Positions 1 through 10,285 of a stretch of DNA of 64,000 bases are shown piece after piece. Below the pieces are notes generated by a model that saw only the letters and a program-made list of their open reading frames with translations, was not told where the DNA came from and did not search any database. Made by a program: the position numbers and the translations under genes. Origin of the DNA: Methylococcaceae bacterium (GTDB lineage: Bacteria; Pseudomonadota; Gammaproteobacteria; Methylococcales; Methylomonadaceae); NCBI GenBank assembly GCA_016715325.1, contig JADKAL010000009.1, positions 59,034 through 123,033 of the forward strand, written 5' to 3'. The first letter of the stretch is position 1; each line of letters begins with the position of its first letter.

Positions 1-6
1 AAAATA

Positions 7-483
7 ATGTCCACGCTGACATTTCATAAGCATATCTGTATTGAGATTTTACTTTTTTTGATAATTGTTTTTCTTCTTTTCAGAACTACAATAAATACTA
101 ACGTTTATTATCAAGACACCGGAAGAAATACAGTTTTAACTTTTAGCTTAATGCCGGATGGTGTGCTTGTCGTATCAGAGCCGAACGTTGGCAATGTCGT
201 GACCGTTCCGCGTGAAAAACTCATTAATCGAGGGCAGCCGGTCAATCTCGGTGAAATAGGGTTTGCAATAACCGAGTATAAATCTGATGATAAAACTGAC
301 CATCATGACTTGGTCGGAGGACTTTTAGATAAAATTATTTCACCGGCAATGGCAACAAAACACAATTTACCAGGGCATATCTATTGGAATTATTCTTGGA
401 CAATAGGCAGCAAGAAAGGATGTACGCGATATGATGTTACGAAGTATCCGCCAACTTTAATTAACGTCGGCGCTTGTATCTAA
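7..483 (+). CDS. Hypothetical membrane-anchored protein
   Basis: I do not recognise this 158-residue protein. Residues about 10-27 form one strongly hydrophobic segment, so it is probably a signal anchor with the rest in the periplasm. The remainder is soluble, with two cysteines near the C-terminus (in the GCTRYDV and GACI segments) that could form a disulfide. The last ~40 residues, with an aromatic IYWNYSWTIG stretch, loosely resemble the end of type IV pilin-like proteins, but there is no prepilin cleavage motif. The gene starts 7 bases into the window, so upstream context and ribosome binding site cannot be judged. It lies 150 bp before the TonB receptor on the same strand; no functional link is evident. 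Confidence 0.5.
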   Translation: MSTLTFHKHICIEILLFLIIVFLLFRTTINTNVYYQDTGRNTVLTFSLMPDGVLVVSEPNVGNVVTVPREKLINRGQPVNLGEIGFAITEYKSDDKTDHHDLVGGLLDKIISPAMATKHNLPGHIYWNYSWTIGSKKGCTRYDVTKYPPTLINVGACI

Positions 484-635
484 AGCATTAATAATTATCA
501 ATCTATTTCTTAATCGCAATATCAGCTTGCGTAGTTAAATTATTCAGGAAAAATTCCTTTTTTTCTCGATAACTGGTTATCTCGGTAAGTTTTCGTTAGC
601 ATTTCTTTCTTTTAAAAATAAGAAGAATAAGCTGA

Positions 636-2966
636 ATGAAAGCCCAAAAGTTATTGTCGTTCTTTTGCCTGTTGGTATTTAGTGACTGTATTTTTGCAGA
701 AGAGCCGGACGCCGTTGAATTAGAGACGGTAGAAGTTGTCGGGGTTACACCGTTATCGGGTAGCAGTGTTTCCGTCGATAAAATTGCCGCTAATATACAA
801 ACGGTTACTGCCGATCAATTAAAAAACGCACAAACGATTTCATTATCCGATTATATCAACAGGTATTTGGGTAGCGTCAGCGTTAACGAAGCGCAAAACA
901 ACCCCTTACAACCGGATATCTACTATCGCGGCTTTGTTGCATCGCCTTTACTTGGGTTGCCTCAAGGCTTGGCGACCTACGTCAACGGTGTTCGTTTCAA
1001 CGAGCCGTTCGGTGATAGCGTAAATTGGGATTTAATTCCCCAAGGCGCTATCGATTCGATGACCTTGCATCCCGGCTCCAACCCTGTGTACGGGTTGAAT
1101 GCATTAGGCGGTGCCATTTCCGTTAAAACTAAAACCGGTTTTTCTGCGCCCGGACATCAAATCGAAGTCTACGGCGGTTCGTGGGACCGGCATTCGGAAG
1201 AACTCACTACCGGGTGGAATAACGGCGCACTTGGGGCTATTTTCTGGTTGCACCATTTCGAGGAAGAAGGCTGGCGCGCTTTTTCACCCAGTAAGGCGGA
1301 TCAAGCCTTCGGTACGTTGAGCTGGCGGGGCGATCGAGGATCTTTGGATTTAACGCTAGGCGGCAACGATAATAGGCTTAAAGGCAACGGCGCGGTTCCT
1401 GTGCAACTCCAGGCGATTAATCGAAAGGATGTGTTTACGCACCCCGATCAAACAGTTACCCGTATGTTCTTTTCCGAGCTGGAGGGCAATTACGATCTGA
1501 CGGACGATATTCAACTGAGCGGAAATGCGTATTTCCGGCAAAACCGAATTCGTACCTTTAACGGCGACGATAGCGACTTTGATAATTGCGAAGATGATAA
1601 ATTAACACCAGAAGATGAAACGTTGTTTGTTTGTAATGAGGAGGGGGAGTTTGCTGAAAATCTGAATGGGAACAAAATTATTGCCGATGACGATGTAGAA
1701 GGCGCAACTAATAACACTAGCGCCACCCAAATGCGTAGCCGTGGCGGTACTGTGCAAGCAGCATTCAATCAAGACCTGTTCGGACATGAGAATAATCTTA
1801 TCGTTGGCGCGAATTACGATTACGCCGATGTTCATTTCGGTTCCGATACGGAATTAGCGCGATTGACGGATGATAGAGGGACGGTTGGTAGCGGTATTTT
1901 AGTCGAGGAGGCGCGAGTGCGGTTGAATACGACGACCGAAACCTGGGCCTTGTTTTTAACGGATAGTTTTTCGATTACCGATAAGCTTACCGCAACATTT
2001 TCAGGGCGTTTCAACCATGTCGATATTGTTATGGCCAATCAATATGTGACGGAGGAAGACAAGCTCAGCGGCGAACATACTTTCGACCGATTTAATCCGG
2101 CGGGCGGTTTGACTTACCAGATAAGGGATAATTTGAATGTTTACGGGAGCTACAGCGAATCATCGCGGATACCGACACCGATGGAGTTAAGTTGTGCCGA
2201 TCCTGAGGATCCGTGCCGTCTGCCGAATGCGTTTTTATCCGATCCGCCGCTGAAACAGGTTGTTGCCCGCACCTTTGAAGGTGGTTTTCGGGGTGATCTG
2301 AATAAACTTATGGACAAAGGCGATATGAAATGGAATATCGGTTATTTTCATACCGTCAACGACGACGACATTATTTTCAATCGCGGCGGTGATAGTGTCA
2401 GCGAGGGATTTTTCAGTAACGTCGGTCAAACTCGGCGACATGGCGTGGAAGTTGCCACAACGGTTAATTACCCGCAGTTATTCAGCGACATCGACGATTG
2501 GCATTTTTCCACTAACTATACCTATCTGAATGCCCGTTTTCTCGACGGGTTCGACATTCAAAGTCCATTAGATGAAGATGCGCGGGAAATTGTAGGCCGC
2601 GGTGCACGAATTCCGGGCATCCCTGAGCATATCTTTAAGGCCTCGTTAGGCGTCGATTTATGGCAGAAAGTGTTGTTAGGGGTCAATGGTACTTATAGCG
2701 GAAATCGTGCCTTTAGAGGCGATGAGGCGAATATTACGCCTACTCTGTCGGGGTATTGGTTATTCAATGCGACGGCTGAGTATAAAGTGACCGATCATTT
2801 TTCAGTATTCGGTAAAGTCGATAACCTTTTCGACGTACACTACAATTCGTTCGGTTTATACGGAAATCCAACCGAAGTGCTTGGGGTTGCATTCGACGAT
2901 GATCATCGCTTCGTTTCGCCGGGCGCGCCGAGAGCCGGATGGATTGGCATTCGATTAAAAATGTAA
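636..2966 (+). CDS. TonB-dependent outer-membrane receptor
   Basis: A 776-residue outer-membrane receptor that would import a metal chelate or other large substrate using TonB-ExbBD energy. A signal peptide of about 21 residues (ending CIFA) is followed by a TonB-box-like segment (ETVEVVG), a plug domain (about 45-170, with NPLQPDIYYRGF and the PGSNPVYGLNALGGAI segment) and a beta-barrel of about 600 residues. The barrel has typical strands and the late NLFDVHYNSFG motif. One long acidic loop around residues 310-355 holds two cysteines and is probably extracellular. The protein ends in IRLKM, not in the usual terminal Phe. The substrate cannot be told from sequence and no Fur box, riboswitch or sigma/anti-sigma pair is adjacent. 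Confidence 0.9.
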   Translation: MKAQKLLSFFCLLVFSDCIFAEEPDAVELETVEVVGVTPLSGSSVSVDKIAANIQTVTADQLKNAQTISLSDYINRYLGSVSVNEAQNNPLQPDIYYRGFVASPLLGLPQGLATYVNGVRFNEPFGDSVNWDLIPQGAIDSMTLHPGSNPVYGLNALGGAISVKTKTGFSAPGHQIEVYGGSWDRHSEELTTGWNNGALGAIFWLHHFEEEGWRAFSPSKADQAFGTLSWRGDRGSLDLTLGGNDNRLKGNGAVPVQLQAINRKDVFTHPDQTVTRMFFSELEGNYDLTDDIQLSGNAYFRQNRIRTFNGDDSDFDNCEDDKLTPEDETLFVCNEEGEFAENLNGNKIIADDDVEGATNNTSATQMRSRGGTVQAAFNQDLFGHENNLIVGANYDYADVHFGSDTELARLTDDRGTVGSGILVEEARVRLNTTTETWALFLTDSFSITDKLTATFSGRFNHVDIVMANQYVTEEDKLSGEHTFDRFNPAGGLTYQIRDNLNVYGSYSESSRIPTPMELSCADPEDPCRLPNAFLSDPPLKQVVARTFEGGFRGDLNKLMDKGDMKWNIGYFHTVNDDDIIFNRGGDSVSEGFFSNVGQTRRHGVEVATTVNYPQLFSDIDDWHFSTNYTYLNARFLDGFDIQSPLDEDAREIVGRGARIPGIPEHIFKASLGVDLWQKVLLGVNGTYSGNRAFRGDEANITPTLSGYWLFNATAEYKVTDHFSVFGKVDNLFDVHYNSFGLYGNPTEVLGVAFDDDHRFVSPGAPRAGWIGIRLKM

Positions 2967-3464
2967 CGTTTTAAAGCTATCTTTGGTGAGGTTTTAGTTT
3001 CTACTCAGCTATAGAGGTTATAAACGATTCAAACTTTAAGGAGATTGAATCAATTAAGAGGTAACATAAAACCATCGGGCAATAAAAAGCCCGCATAAAG
3101 CGGGCATGTTGAGTTTTATTATTGTTATTATTTAGCTGTACTAAAAAGTGTCGCCTGTACAACTCAACTCAAGCAGAATTACTTTTTTATTATTGTTATA
3201 TATCAATAGCCTATGAGGCTATGTCCCCCTCTATACCGGAAGTTAACCGGCATCGCTCCGAAAAGCTGGACGTATTCTATATCTAAAAAAACGCCTTTGT
3301 CCAACAAAAAAAGCTAAAATTTTAAATATTTAATCTGCTCTTAAAATTGTTATTTTATAACAACCGGTTACGAACAGTGTTTGATTGTTGAAAGATTGCG
3401 TTTTCAACAAAAACTGAATTAAAGTTACATCTGTTAAGCTTGAATTCAGGAAAGGGCATTACGA
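2967..3464. other. Gene-free interval with structured sequence
   Basis: No convincing gene lies between the TonB receptor and the BepA-like gene. It holds the minus-strand terminator at 3084-3105 and, at about 3208-3275, two inverted repeats: AGCC/GGCT around a 5-nt loop, and CCGG/CCGG around AAGTTAA. A TGTACAR-like motif occurs twice near 3135-3165. I do not recognise a known riboswitch. The arrangement is compatible with a small RNA on the minus strand ending at 3084, but this is only inference. Confidence 0.35.
3084..3110 (-). terminator. Rho-independent terminator reading on the minus strand
   Basis: GCCCGC (3089-3094), a 5-nt loop and GCGGGC (3100-3105) form a perfect 6-bp GC stem. On the minus strand it is followed by five T residues, as expected of an intrinsic terminator. 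On the plus strand the T tract is poor. It would end a minus-strand transcript, either from the BepA-like gene ~360 nt upstream or from an independent RNA in the gap. Confidence 0.55.
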
Positions 3465-4919
3465 TCATTGGTTGCGCCTAGCTTCCATTTGTTCGCTTAA
3501 AAAGTAATCGTGTCTTTCTCTCAGAATCGCCGATAAATGCGGATTGAGGCCCTTTGACTGACGAGCCAACCTGATTTGAAAGATCGCATCCTGTATTAGA
3601 CCGACCGAATAATAATATTCTGCCAGATAACGGTGCGACTCCGCCGGTTGATTTAAATCATTATAAATTTGCGCCAGCAACTCGTAATATACGGGGAGAG
3701 TTTGGGTTTTTGCGGATAACAACTCCAAGTTTTTCTTGGCTTTCCCGGAATCTCCGGAACGTACTAAAGCCGTAATATATTCAAGCTTAATCGCTTCGTT
3801 GTTTGGAAATTGTTCTGTCAGTTTTTGGTAACGACTTAACGCCAGCGGATAGTTTTTGGATTCAAGCGCAGTTCGGGCTAGCGCAGTGGCATAATGCGGT
3901 TGTGCTGGATGTTGCTTAACCAATTGTTGGAAAGTTGATTCTGCTTCCTGGTATTTTTGTAATTTTAATGCGACTAACCCCAGTCCGTAACGAGCTACCG
4001 TTCTTTGCTCATCCGTGCCTTGATTGAGCCGTGCCTGGAAATATTTCGTCGTTCCCGCATCGTCTTTGCCGGTTAATACCCGGAGCTTTTCTTTGATTAA
4101 TTGATAACCGAGCGAGTCTGCATATTGTTTATAGGGGTAAGTTTCCGCGCGTCCGCGCGTATCTGAGATACGCGATGCTGTGACAGGGTGGGTTCTAAGG
4201 AATTCAGGAACGTCCTTGCCATAGTAACGGCTGGATTGTTGCAAGCGTTCGAAAAAAGTCGGCATACTGCGAGGATCGAACTTTGCTTCTTCCAAGGTCT
4301 GCATACCGACGCGGTCGGCTTCCATTTCATTTTCGCGTGTAAAATCGATCTGAAACTGCACGCTGCTCCCCATAACAGCCATGATTGCCGCTTGCCCCAA
4401 TGCAGGCGATTGTGTTCCCAAGAGGATAGCCGCTAAGGTTGCCGCCATCGTGGGGATCGACAAGCGTCCTGCAGCCTCTGCCGCACGATATAAGTGTCGC
4501 TGTGTGACGTGGGCTATCTCGTGTCCCATCACCGAGGCTAATTCGCTTTCCGCTTCCGTCATGATAATCAAACCGGAATTGACTCCGATGTAACCGCCTG
4601 GGCCAGCGAAGGCGTTAATATCGTTTTCCATCACCACAAAAAAATGAAAGGGCAAACCGGGGCCATCGCTATTGGCGACCAACCTATTGCCAATCGTTTG
4701 GATATATTCCTGGATTTCGGCATCCTGATTGATGGTAACTTGCGAGTGTAGGCTTCTGAAAAACGCTTCGCCGAGTTCTTTTTCTTCCGCCGGCGTAATA
4801 ATCGTACCTGACGAGTCTCCCATATCGGGCAATTCGATTTTGGTATTGGGTTCCGCATATTACAATGCCGGAAAAAGTGCGATGAATAGAAAGAAAATGA
4901 TTTGACGGCTTAATTTCAT
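3465..4919 (-). pseudogene. bepA: BepA-like M48 metalloprotease with TPR domain; in-frame stop in signal peptide
   Basis: Periplasmic beta-barrel-assembly-enhancing protease: an M48 zinc peptidase followed by TPRs that degrades or matures outer-membrane proteins with BAM. The body shows the family start MGDSSG, the zinc motif HEIAH, the second zinc region NEMEADRVG, and TPRs over the C-terminal ~180 residues. The natural start is ATG at 4919, giving MKLSRQIIFFLFIALFPAL and then a TAA stop (4860-4862), after which YAEPNTKIELPDMGDSSG continues in the same frame. Read through, the length is ~484 residues, close to E. coli BepA. The longest intact reading frame starts at a TTG (4832) and would lack any export signal. 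Either a C-to-T change (CAA to TAA) killed the gene or the base is a sequencing error. Confidence 0.8.
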
Positions 4920-5080
4920 GGCGATAAGACTGAAAGGGGACGGACGGAGTTCCGGTTTTGAAGATAAATTAAAAAACAAAAGACCAACGATATAACTAAT
5001 TAGTTTAAACAGGTTGCATATAAATATAAGACGAACCGATTTAACTTATTTGATCAATATTTTATCCGACTCAAATCATC

Positions 5081-5872
5081 TCAGTATTTAGCCGCTTCCA
5101 TTTTGGCCTTTTTGGCGCCTTCGATATTGTTTTGCAACTCTCTTGCGTTTGCTATGAGAAGCCAGCTATGTTTTTTCAGAGCATTATCGTTTACCGCTAA
5201 AATCGCCGCTTTTCTAGCAAGATCTTCCGCAAGTTTTGGTTTGGATTGTTTCAGTCTTAATACTGCAAGCTTGTAATATAACGTGGCATTTCGCGGTTCG
5301 ATTCGAATTGCGCGCTCGATTGAAGAAACGGCTGAGTCGATATTGCCGCTTTGAGTATTTTCATTGGCCGCCATCACTAAAGAGCCGACAGCAGGAGACT
5401 GCGGTGCAAAAGTTTCGAGCGTTTCTAACGCTTCGGGCTCTTTGGGAACGACGGGTAAGGGCGGCGCAACCGGCTTAACGGTTTCAATCGGTTTCGGTTC
5501 TTCCGCGGGTGGCTCGGTTTCAGGCATGGCCTGATCGTCGGCCGGTTGTTCGGTACCGAACGGATCGGTAGGTTGATCTAAAGGGGTTGCTTGTTCCGTA
5601 TTCGGCTGGATTATAGAATTGTCTGCCGGAGGTGCAAAATCCGGTTTGATCTCAACGATTTCGGGCGTTTTATTGAAGCCTTCTAAGGGTTTTGTTTCAA
5701 GCACAGGCGGCGGTTGTTGGATAACCGGATTTTGCTCCCTCGGAAAACGTTGATAGGGATCGTAAGCGGGGCCGCCGAATACCGGAGCCGGAGGTTGATT
5801 GCCGTTAAATCCTGCGCAAGCCGATAGAAGCGAAATTACCGGAAATATTAAAATCGAACGCCTAATTTGCAT
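5081..5872 (-). CDS. Proline-rich TPR lipoprotein
   Basis: A 263-residue probable lipoprotein. The ATG at 5872 gives MQIRRSILIFPVISLLSACAG, a signal peptide with lipobox LSAC; an upstream TTG at 5890 is a less likely start. After the cysteine comes a long Pro/Glu-rich low-complexity linker (about residues 25-150), suited to spanning the periplasm. The C-terminal ~100 residues form two or three TPR-like helical repeats (GNIDSAVSSIERAIRIEPRN, then YYKLAVLRLKQSKPKLAEDLARKAA). Function unknown. It lies ~160 bp upstream of the BepA-like gene on the same strand, so an envelope role is plausible. Similar TPR lipoproteins scaffold peptidoglycan or outer-membrane machinery. Confidence 0.65.
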   Translation of the reverse strand: MQIRRSILIFPVISLLSACAGFNGNQPPAPVFGGPAYDPYQRFPREQNPVIQQPPPVLETKPLEGFNKTPEIVEIKPDFAPPADNSIIQPNTEQATPLDQPTDPFGTEQPADDQAMPETEPPAEEPKPIETVKPVAPPLPVVPKEPEALETLETFAPQSPAVGSLVMAANENTQSGNIDSAVSSIERAIRIEPRNATLYYKLAVLRLKQSKPKLAEDLARKAAILAVNDNALKKHSWLLIANARELQNNIEGAKKAKMEAAKY

Positions 5873-6075
5873 AAATGATGAAAATCTCAATGATTGCGAT
5901 ACATAAGTTTGAAAATATTAGCAATTGTTCTGCTTATGCCATTCTAACCTACAAACTATTTACTCAAAAGACAGGTTGAATTCTATTCACTTGTAAATGA
6001 CAGTAAACGAATACTGAAAATTCCCTTTTATTGTATAGTGTTGTTTGTTTTAGACTGTAAAAACGTAATGCGTTC

Positions 6076-7089
6076 ATGACTCTGTTGTTGAATAATGCTG
6101 ATGAACGTGAGATTTCATCAGCGGCTTCGCCAAATCGCTTCTGTGTAGCCCCCATGATGGATTGGACCGACCGGCACTGCCGGTATTTCCATCGACTCCT
6201 AACACGTCACACGATGTTGTACACCGAAATGGTCACGACCGGTGCGTTAATCCACGGCGATAATCATCGGTTTTTAGAATATAACAATTTGGAGCATCCG
6301 GTTGCCTTTCAGTTAGGCGGAAGCAATCCTCGGGAATTGGGTGTTTGTGCAAAATTGGTTGAGGATTACGGCTATGATGAGGTTAACCTGAATGTGGGTT
6401 GTCCAAGCGATAGAGTGCAAAACGGCCGATTCGGTGCTTGTTTAATGCTCGAGCCCGAACTAGTTGCCGATTGCATTGCCGCGATGAATGCGGTTGTTTC
6501 AATCCCTGTCACCGTTAAAACGAGGATTGGCGTCGATGATCAAGATTCCTACGAAGCGTTGGTCGATTTTATATCGAAAGTGGCCGCCGCCGGTTGTAAA
6601 ACCTTTGTTATTCATGCTCGGAAAGCGTGGTTAAAAGGCTTGTCGCCTAAGCAAAATCGCGATGTTCCGCCCCTGCAGTACGACGTAGTTTATCGATTAA
6701 AGTCCGATTTTCCCCATCTCGCGATTATTATCAACGGCGGAATAAGTAATTTGCAAGATGCAGAAAATCAGGTAAAACAAGTCGACGGGGTCATGGTAGG
6801 ACGAGAGGCTTATCATAATCCGTATCTATTGGCAGAGGTCGATGGACGATTGTTTAATGCAACCGGACAACCACATTCCAGACATGAAATACTGGAACGA
6901 TTGACGCCCTATATAGAACAGCAATTAACACAAGGGATTCGTTTAAATAGCATTACTCGCCATATTCTCGGTCTTTTTCACGGGGAGCCGGGCGCAAGGG
7001 CTTGGCGACGTCATCTAAGCGAGAATGCAACGCGTCCGGGAGCAAGCATCAAAGTGGTGCACGATGCCATCGCTTTTACCCGGCATTAA
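6076..7089 (+). CDS. dusA: tRNA-dihydrouridine(20/20a) synthase DusA
   Basis: FMN- and NADPH-dependent enzyme reducing uridines 20/20a in the tRNA D-loop. The 337-residue protein has the Dus barrel signatures: [18 protein letters not shown] near the N-terminus, the catalytic loop [20 protein letters not shown] with the active-site cysteine, the FMN-binding [19 protein letters not shown] segment typical of DusA, and INGGISN plus GVMVGREAY near the end of the barrel. The helical tRNA-binding domain follows. Length fits DusA (E. coli about 330-345). It is followed 38 bp later by folE on the same strand. Confidence 0.95.
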   Translation: MTLLLNNADEREISSAASPNRFCVAPMMDWTDRHCRYFHRLLTRHTMLYTEMVTTGALIHGDNHRFLEYNNLEHPVAFQLGGSNPRELGVCAKLVEDYGYDEVNLNVGCPSDRVQNGRFGACLMLEPELVADCIAAMNAVVSIPVTVKTRIGVDDQDSYEALVDFISKVAAAGCKTFVIHARKAWLKGLSPKQNRDVPPLQYDVVYRLKSDFPHLAIIINGGISNLQDAENQVKQVDGVMVGREAYHNPYLLAEVDGRLFNATGQPHSRHEILERLTPYIEQQLTQGIRLNSITRHILGLFHGEPGARAWRRHLSENATRPGASIKVVHDAIAFTRH

Positions 7090-7127
7090 GGTATACTGCC
7101 AAAATTTAATAACGACAACGGCATAAA

Positions 7128-7670
7128 ATGGAAGAATATTTCTCGAAAATAATCGAATCGATTGGGGAAGACTTGACTCGCGAAGGTTTGCTCGAAACCC
7201 CTAAAAGAGCAGCAAAGGCCTTTAAATTCCTGAATAACGGTTACGAGAAAACGTTGGAAGAAGTCCTTAACGGCGCCATATTTACCGCCGATTCGGAAGA
7301 TATGGTCATTGTGAAAGATATCGAACTTTACTCGCTTTGCGAATATCACTTATTGCCGTTTATCGGCAAATGTCACGTCGGCTATTTGCCGAAAGGTAAA
7401 GTGCTCGGCTTGTCAAAAGTCGCCCGAGTTATCGATATGTACGCCAGACGCTTACAAATTCAGGAAAAGTTGACCAAACAAATTGCCGATGCGATTGAAA
7501 CGGCAACGGGTGCAAGAGGCGTTGCTGTTGTGATTGAGGCCAAACATTTATGTATGATGATGCGGGGCGTTGAAAAACAAAACTCGGTGATGACTACGTC
7601 GGTGATGACAGGTGCGTTCCGTAAAGAAATCAGTACGCGTTCTGAGTTTTTGAATTTAATTAACCGCTAA
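7128..7670 (+). CDS. folE: GTP cyclohydrolase I
   Basis: Converts GTP to 7,8-dihydroneopterin triphosphate, the first step of tetrahydrofolate synthesis; C1 metabolism makes folate and pterin cofactors important in methylotrophs. The 180-residue protein shows [13 protein letters not shown], the zinc ligands in [19 protein letters not shown] and [14 protein letters not shown], and the [23 protein letters not shown] segment. Length matches the type IA family. It sits between dusA and hemH on the same strand with short gaps, so a shared transcript is likely. Confidence 0.95.
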   Translation: MEEYFSKIIESIGEDLTREGLLETPKRAAKAFKFLNNGYEKTLEEVLNGAIFTADSEDMVIVKDIELYSLCEYHLLPFIGKCHVGYLPKGKVLGLSKVARVIDMYARRLQIQEKLTKQIADAIETATGARGVAVVIEAKHLCMMMRGVEKQNSVMTTSVMTGAFRKEISTRSEFLNLINR

Positions 7671-7681
7671 CTAGGTAATAG

Positions 7682-8650
7682 ATGACTGGAAAAAAAACCG
7701 GAGTATTGCTCGCAAACTTGGGATCACCCACGGCCCCGACTACATCGGCGGTGAGAAAATTTCTGAAAGATTTTCTAGGTGATCCGCGTGTTGTTAATAT
7801 TCCTAGGCCGATCTGGTGGATCATTTTAAATGCCTTTGTTTTACCGTTTAGGCCCAAGCGTTCTGCAAAAGCGTATCAAAAAATCTGGACTGAGCATGGC
7901 TCTCCGTTAGTTTATCTATCTATGCGTCTCAGTGAAAGATTAGCGGAAAAACTAAGCCCGAAAAGTATTAAAGTCGCTTGCGCGATGCGATACGGTGCTC
8001 CATCCATTGCTGGGCAACTCAAATTATTTAAGCAGGAAGGTATAGAAAACATAATCGTCTTGCCTTTATATCCTCAGTATTCCTCTACGACAACCGCTTC
8101 GATCTACGACGATGTCGTCAAAGAACTAAACCGTTGGCGTCATCTGCCCAGTTTCCAATTTATCGCGGACTATCATCGACATGAAAGTTACATCGATGCG
8201 TTAGCGCAATCTATCAAAGTCTTTTGGCAAGAACACGGACAAAACGAGTTGCTGGTCATGTCTTTTCACGGCTTGCCGGAGATGCTGACAAAGTTGGGCG
8301 ATCCGTACTATTATCAATGTCTGGAAACCGCAAAACAGCTTGCTGAAAAGTTGGGACTGGACGAAAAACAGTGGCTGTTGGTTTTCCAATCGCGTTTCGG
8401 TAAAGCGGAATGGTTAAAGCCTTATTGTGCGGACACGTTGCAAAAACTACCCGCGCAAGGTGTTAAAACGGTCGACTTAGTGTGCCCCGGCTTTGCGGTC
8501 GATTGTCTTGAAACTTTAGAAGAAATTGCTATGGAAAATAAGGAAGTATTCGTGGAAGCGGGCGGAAGCGGTTACCGTTACATTCCCGCTTTAAACGACT
8601 CCGAAACCCATGTAAATGCCATTGCAAAATTGCTGGACGAGTGGCTATAA
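7682..8650 (+). CDS. hemH: Ferrochelatase
   Basis: Inserts Fe2+ into protoporphyrin IX, the last step of haem b synthesis. The 322-residue protein has the family start TGVLLANLGSPTAPT, the substrate-binding loop SPLVYLSMRLSERL, the PLYPQYSSTTTAS segment, the active-site MSFHGLPE (His) and the C-terminal CPGFAVDCLETLEEIAME containing the catalytic glutamate. Length is normal for proteobacterial HemH. It starts 11 bp after folE. No CxxC-type 2Fe-2S cluster extension is evident. Confidence 0.95.
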   Translation: MTGKKTGVLLANLGSPTAPTTSAVRKFLKDFLGDPRVVNIPRPIWWIILNAFVLPFRPKRSAKAYQKIWTEHGSPLVYLSMRLSERLAEKLSPKSIKVACAMRYGAPSIAGQLKLFKQEGIENIIVLPLYPQYSSTTTASIYDDVVKELNRWRHLPSFQFIADYHRHESYIDALAQSIKVFWQEHGQNELLVMSFHGLPEMLTKLGDPYYYQCLETAKQLAEKLGLDEKQWLLVFQSRFGKAEWLKPYCADTLQKLPAQGVKTVDLVCPGFAVDCLETLEEIAMENKEVFVEAGGSGYRYIPALNDSETHVNAIAKLLDEWL

Positions 8651-8696
8651 ACGACTCTTTATTTCAATCCGTACATGAGTATTAAAAGGCGGTTAA

Positions 8697-10285
8697 ATGC
8701 AAGAAACCATACTAAAAAGCTGGCAGGAAGAACCTTGGCCAACTATTAAGTCCACTAAACCGCTGCCAATGGGTGAAGGGGTTATCGATGAGACTGCCTT
8801 TAATACACTTGAAATTGATAAGGTTTTTGACTCGGTAAATTACGCATCGACCACGACCGGGCAAGCGTTGCTGTACCGGTCGTTATGTCAGCCGCTGAGT
8901 TCGATTAAAGAACTTAAAGCAAAACAAGAGGCTGTCAAAGAACTCGAAAAAAATCAGGCGCTGAGAGAGCAAATCGAGGCTATCGTCGAAACGGTGGAGG
9001 CGAATGAAAAAAATGTTCATTTATTATTTTTCGGCGAATTTCTAGGCGCTTTCTCTCAAACTCGAGCCAAGAATGAAATCGACGGATACGGCTATCGTCA
9101 GTACAGAAACGGCGTTCAGTTTTTTCACGACACACTAAGTCAAGTTGAAGGTGTCGATACACCGAAGTCTAAATACCTGAACGAATTACTGAATAAAATA
9201 AAATCGTTCAAGAATTCCCGGTATTATTCCTTAATGGAAGGTCCCGTTTATTTTGTAGAGGGAAACATAAAAAGCAAGGAAGAGCGAGGCGGCTCTCTTT
9301 TCCCCATTCCCGTTATCTTTAAACCGCAACTTTTAAAGCCAGTTTTGTTGTCATCAATCATCGGATTAATCTGGCTTATTTCAATGTTTTCTCCTGTGGA
9401 CATCACGCCCTCATTACCAGCTGTGTCAATATTTTTAGGCCCGTTGATGCTGCTTTATTTTCCCGTCATCGGCGGATACGACCGCGATAATTGTATTATT
9501 CCATTGAGGAATCTCTACAAAAAGCCGATGAAGTGGGCGAATTTCTCGATGTTTTAGGGCAATTGGATGAATTATTTTCATTCATCAAATATGCCCAAAG
9601 TTCAACCCACCCAACAGTCATGCCAAAATTCGAGGATGCCAAGCATCACCGGATTAATCTTAAGTCGGCGGTCAATCCGGTCTTAGGAAAAGAAAATCCG
9701 GATTATGTCGGGAATGATTTCGTGCTGGACGACGATAAATTAGTTTTATTAACCGGCCCTAATAGCGGCGGTAAAACGGCATTCTGCAAAACCGTTACGC
9801 AAATACAAATTTTATCACAAATCGGTTGTTACATTCCGGCGAAGGCCGCAACAATGACGGTTGCCGATAAAGTTTTCTATCAAGTCCCCGAAATCAGCCA
9901 TTTGGATGACGGGGAAGGGCGTTTCGGTACCGAATTAAAACGGACAAAAGACATTTTCCTGGCATCCACGGCAAAAAGTCTGGTCGTATTGGACGAGCTT
10001 TCCGAAGGAACGACTTTCGAAGAAAAAATGGAAGCCTCATCCAATGTACTCAACGGTTTCTACCGGAAAGCGAATAGTACAATCCTCATTACCCATAATC
10101 ATCAATTGGTCGATTTATTTGCCAAGGAAGGAACCGGCTTGTCCATGCAAGTGGAATTCGCCAACGATGCGCCGACTTACCGGTTAATCCCCGGTATATC
10201 AAGAGTCAGCCATGCCGATCGGGTAGCGAAAAAGATCGGCTTCTCGAAAGAGGATATCGACAGTTATTTAGCGAACTCAAAATGA
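8697..10285 (+). pseudogene. Membrane-anchored MutS-family ATPase, frameshifted
   Basis: A MutS-related protein of the membrane-anchored type, not a mismatch-repair MutS1. Reading frame 1 (8697 to a stop at 9557) gives the MutS core-like helical domain and two hydrophobic segments (about residues 205-265). The second frame resumes by 9491 and gives the MutS ATPase: Walker A LLTGPNSGGKTAFCK, DDGEGRFGTELKRTKDIFL, Walker B LVVLDELSEGTTFEE, and ILITHNH. The reading frames join near 9490-9550 with one missing base, giving about 529 residues. A clear RBS (AAGGCGG) precedes the ATG, and the stop overlaps the purT start by ATGA. Function of this membrane MutS subfamily is not established. The frameshift may be a sequencing error, since both halves look well conserved. 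Confidence 0.75.

Noticed and set aside
3200..3280. Known riboswitch (cobalamin, c-di-GMP, TPP, SAM) in the structured gap
   Set aside because: The diagnostic conserved boxes of these classes are not present. Only generic inverted repeats are seen.
8697..10285. Programmed frameshifting in the MutS-like gene (and in leuA, carbamoyltransferase, ImpA-like, M48 and collar 3)
   Set aside because: No slippery heptamer with a stimulatory pseudoknot or SD-like element is apparent, unlike the prfB site. Single-base errors or mutations are simpler.
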